Assembly: GCF_000711895.1 (NCBI RefSeq)
Contig: NZ_JONO01000030.1
Span: 1-64,000 of the forward strand
Length of the DNA: 64,000 nucleotides
Direction of reading: 5' to 3'
Source: Photorhabdus australis DSM 17609
GTDB taxonomy: Bacteria > Pseudomonadota > Gammaproteobacteria > Enterobacterales > Enterobacteriaceae
A model generated the notes under the pieces. The model was not told the DNA's origin. It searched no databases and saw only the letters and a program-made list of their open reading frames with translations. This document shows positions 63,256 through 64,000 of this stretch, piece after piece (the stretch's first letter is position 1; each line of letters begins with the position of its first letter). The position numbers and the translations under genes are program-made.

Positions 63256-64000
63256 ATGTACGATTTATCTGATGATCTTGCCAGACATAATATTTCACCG
63301 GAATATGAATTGACGGTTTTGCTGTCTCAGACTGCTGTATTGGATAAACGAATTCGCCTACGAATTCAGGAATTAATGCAACAGCAAACACTATTGGGAG
63401 AAAGTGGGCAGACGTTTTTTGATGATATTTCCTTTCCAATCGTTTCGAGTGAACAACAAAAATCATCTTATTTGGAGTCACCGTATCAAAACTGGAGGAA
63501 AGAGGATTTTCCTCCTCAGCCGATCCCATCTCGTAGCCGTTTAGGACAATTAGTTGAACGGTTTGACTTAACACAATTTGAAATTGATTTGATTTTATTG
63601 TGCCTGTTGCCTCATCTTGATAGACGTTATCTAACGTTATTTTCTCTTGTTCAGGTAGGTGGTGGTAATAACAGCAAAAAGCAGATGTTAACGTTGGGAT
63701 TGGCTTTGGAATTGCTTTGTCCGAGTGTAGTAGAGCGCAATGCGCAACGTGCCAGTTTATTACCACAGGCACCACTTTGGGATTATCGTTTATTTCAGTT
63801 GCGCAGCGATATGTCTGTTTCCTACGATGAAATACCGTTAGCAATCGATAATTCTCTTATGCATTGGTTATTGGGGCATGATGCTCTCCCGATTTCTCTT
63901 CTCTCCCGGGCTCATTGGCTTCCTGTTCCTGAAGTGCCTGATATCTTGCCTGATTTCACCAACCAATTGATAGAACTCTGCCAAATGGAACAAGAGGGGA
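63256..64000 (+). CDS. eCIS AAA ATPase (Pvc15-like), N-terminal part, runs off the window
   Basis: The frame starting at ATG 63256 (MYDLSDDLARHNISPEYELTVLLSQTAVLDKRIRLRIQELMQQQ) stays open to the last base (248 codons). It contains RLGQLVERFDLTQFEIDLILLCLLPHLDRRYLTLFSLVQ, the N-terminal domain of the AAA ATPases that follow the tape-measure gene in PVC and Afp loci. The ATPase domain lies beyond the window. It is thought to act in cargo loading or particle assembly. Confidence 0.85.
   Translation, partial: MYDLSDDLARHNISPEYELTVLLSQTAVLDKRIRLRIQELMQQQTLLGESGQTFFDDISFPIVSSEQQKSSYLESPYQNWRKEDFPPQPIPSRSRLGQLVERFDLTQFEIDLILLCLLPHLDRRYLTLFSLVQVGGGNNSKKQMLTLGLALELLCPSVVERNAQRASLLPQAPLWDYRLFQLRSDMSVSYDEIPLAIDNSLMHWLLGHDALPISLLSRAHWLPVPEVPDILPDFTNQLIELCQMEQEG

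Noticed and set aside
63254-63844. Minus-strand frame of 196 codons near the window end
   Set aside because: Antisense to the AAA ATPase gene, which has the right position, ribosome context and family blocks on the plus strand.

Overview
The window looks like chromosomal DNA of an entomopathogenic member of the Morganellaceae, most likely Photorhabdus (Xenorhabdus is the main alternative). The reasons are an AT-leaning enterobacterial gene style, six ERIC elements of exactly 127 bp, a complete type VI secretion system, and a Photorhabdus-virulence-cassette/Afp-like extracellular contractile injection system (eCIS). No strain or species can be fixed from the sequence alone.

Layout. (1) 1-454: the end of an IS630-type transposase and an ERIC element. 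(2) 1029-19694: a one-strand T6SS operon with all 13 core genes, in the order tssB-tssC-hcp-tssE-tssF-tssG-vgrG-(unknown)-PAAR-tssA-tssJ-tssK-tssL-tssM-clpV. (3) 19759-25252: a co-directional sensory module, made of a MASE1-PAS membrane protein without an output domain, a BvgA/EvgA-type response regulator and a BvgS/EvgS-type hybrid kinase. (4) 25383-30029, minus strand: a lasso-peptide operon, in transcription order precursor A, RRE protein B1, leader protease B2, asparagine-synthetase-like cyclase C and ABC exporter D. The 38-codon precursor gene is read from the sequence here; it is followed by an intrinsic-terminator-like hairpin. Its predicted core is SKKSRPGDGVFGRGVKGGGR, with a Ser1-Asp8 ring and strong positive charge.

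(5) 30881-42690: metabolic genes. One set is an MFS transporter, SDR and old yellow enzyme behind a near-perfect palindrome. The other is an EthD-type protein divergent from an aromatic-ring flavin monooxygenase, a DUF2783-like small protein and a fused indolepyruvate ferredoxin oxidoreductase, with a LysR regulator. (6) 42691-43965: a gene-poor stretch with an ERIC and an IS110-family remnant.

(7) 43966-64000: an eCIS locus with inner tube, two sheaths, tube-like Pvc5, DUF5908-like Pvc6, Pvc7, spike Pvc8, gp25-like Pvc9, tip Pvc10, baseplate Pvc11 and Pvc12, a very short fibre-like protein, tape-measure Pvc14 and the start of the AAA ATPase Pvc15, which runs off the window. Embedded in it is an unusual family: a 784-aa protein (N-terminal part possibly TULIP/P47-like, C-terminal Ig-like repeats), plus a 521-aa protein matching only its N-terminal part and a 260-aa protein matching only its C-terminal part. 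The two partial proteins add up to almost exactly one full-length paralogue. No tRNA, rRNA or CRISPR array was seen.

The two strongest leads are the unusual cationic lasso peptide and the split/full-length protein family inside the eCIS locus.
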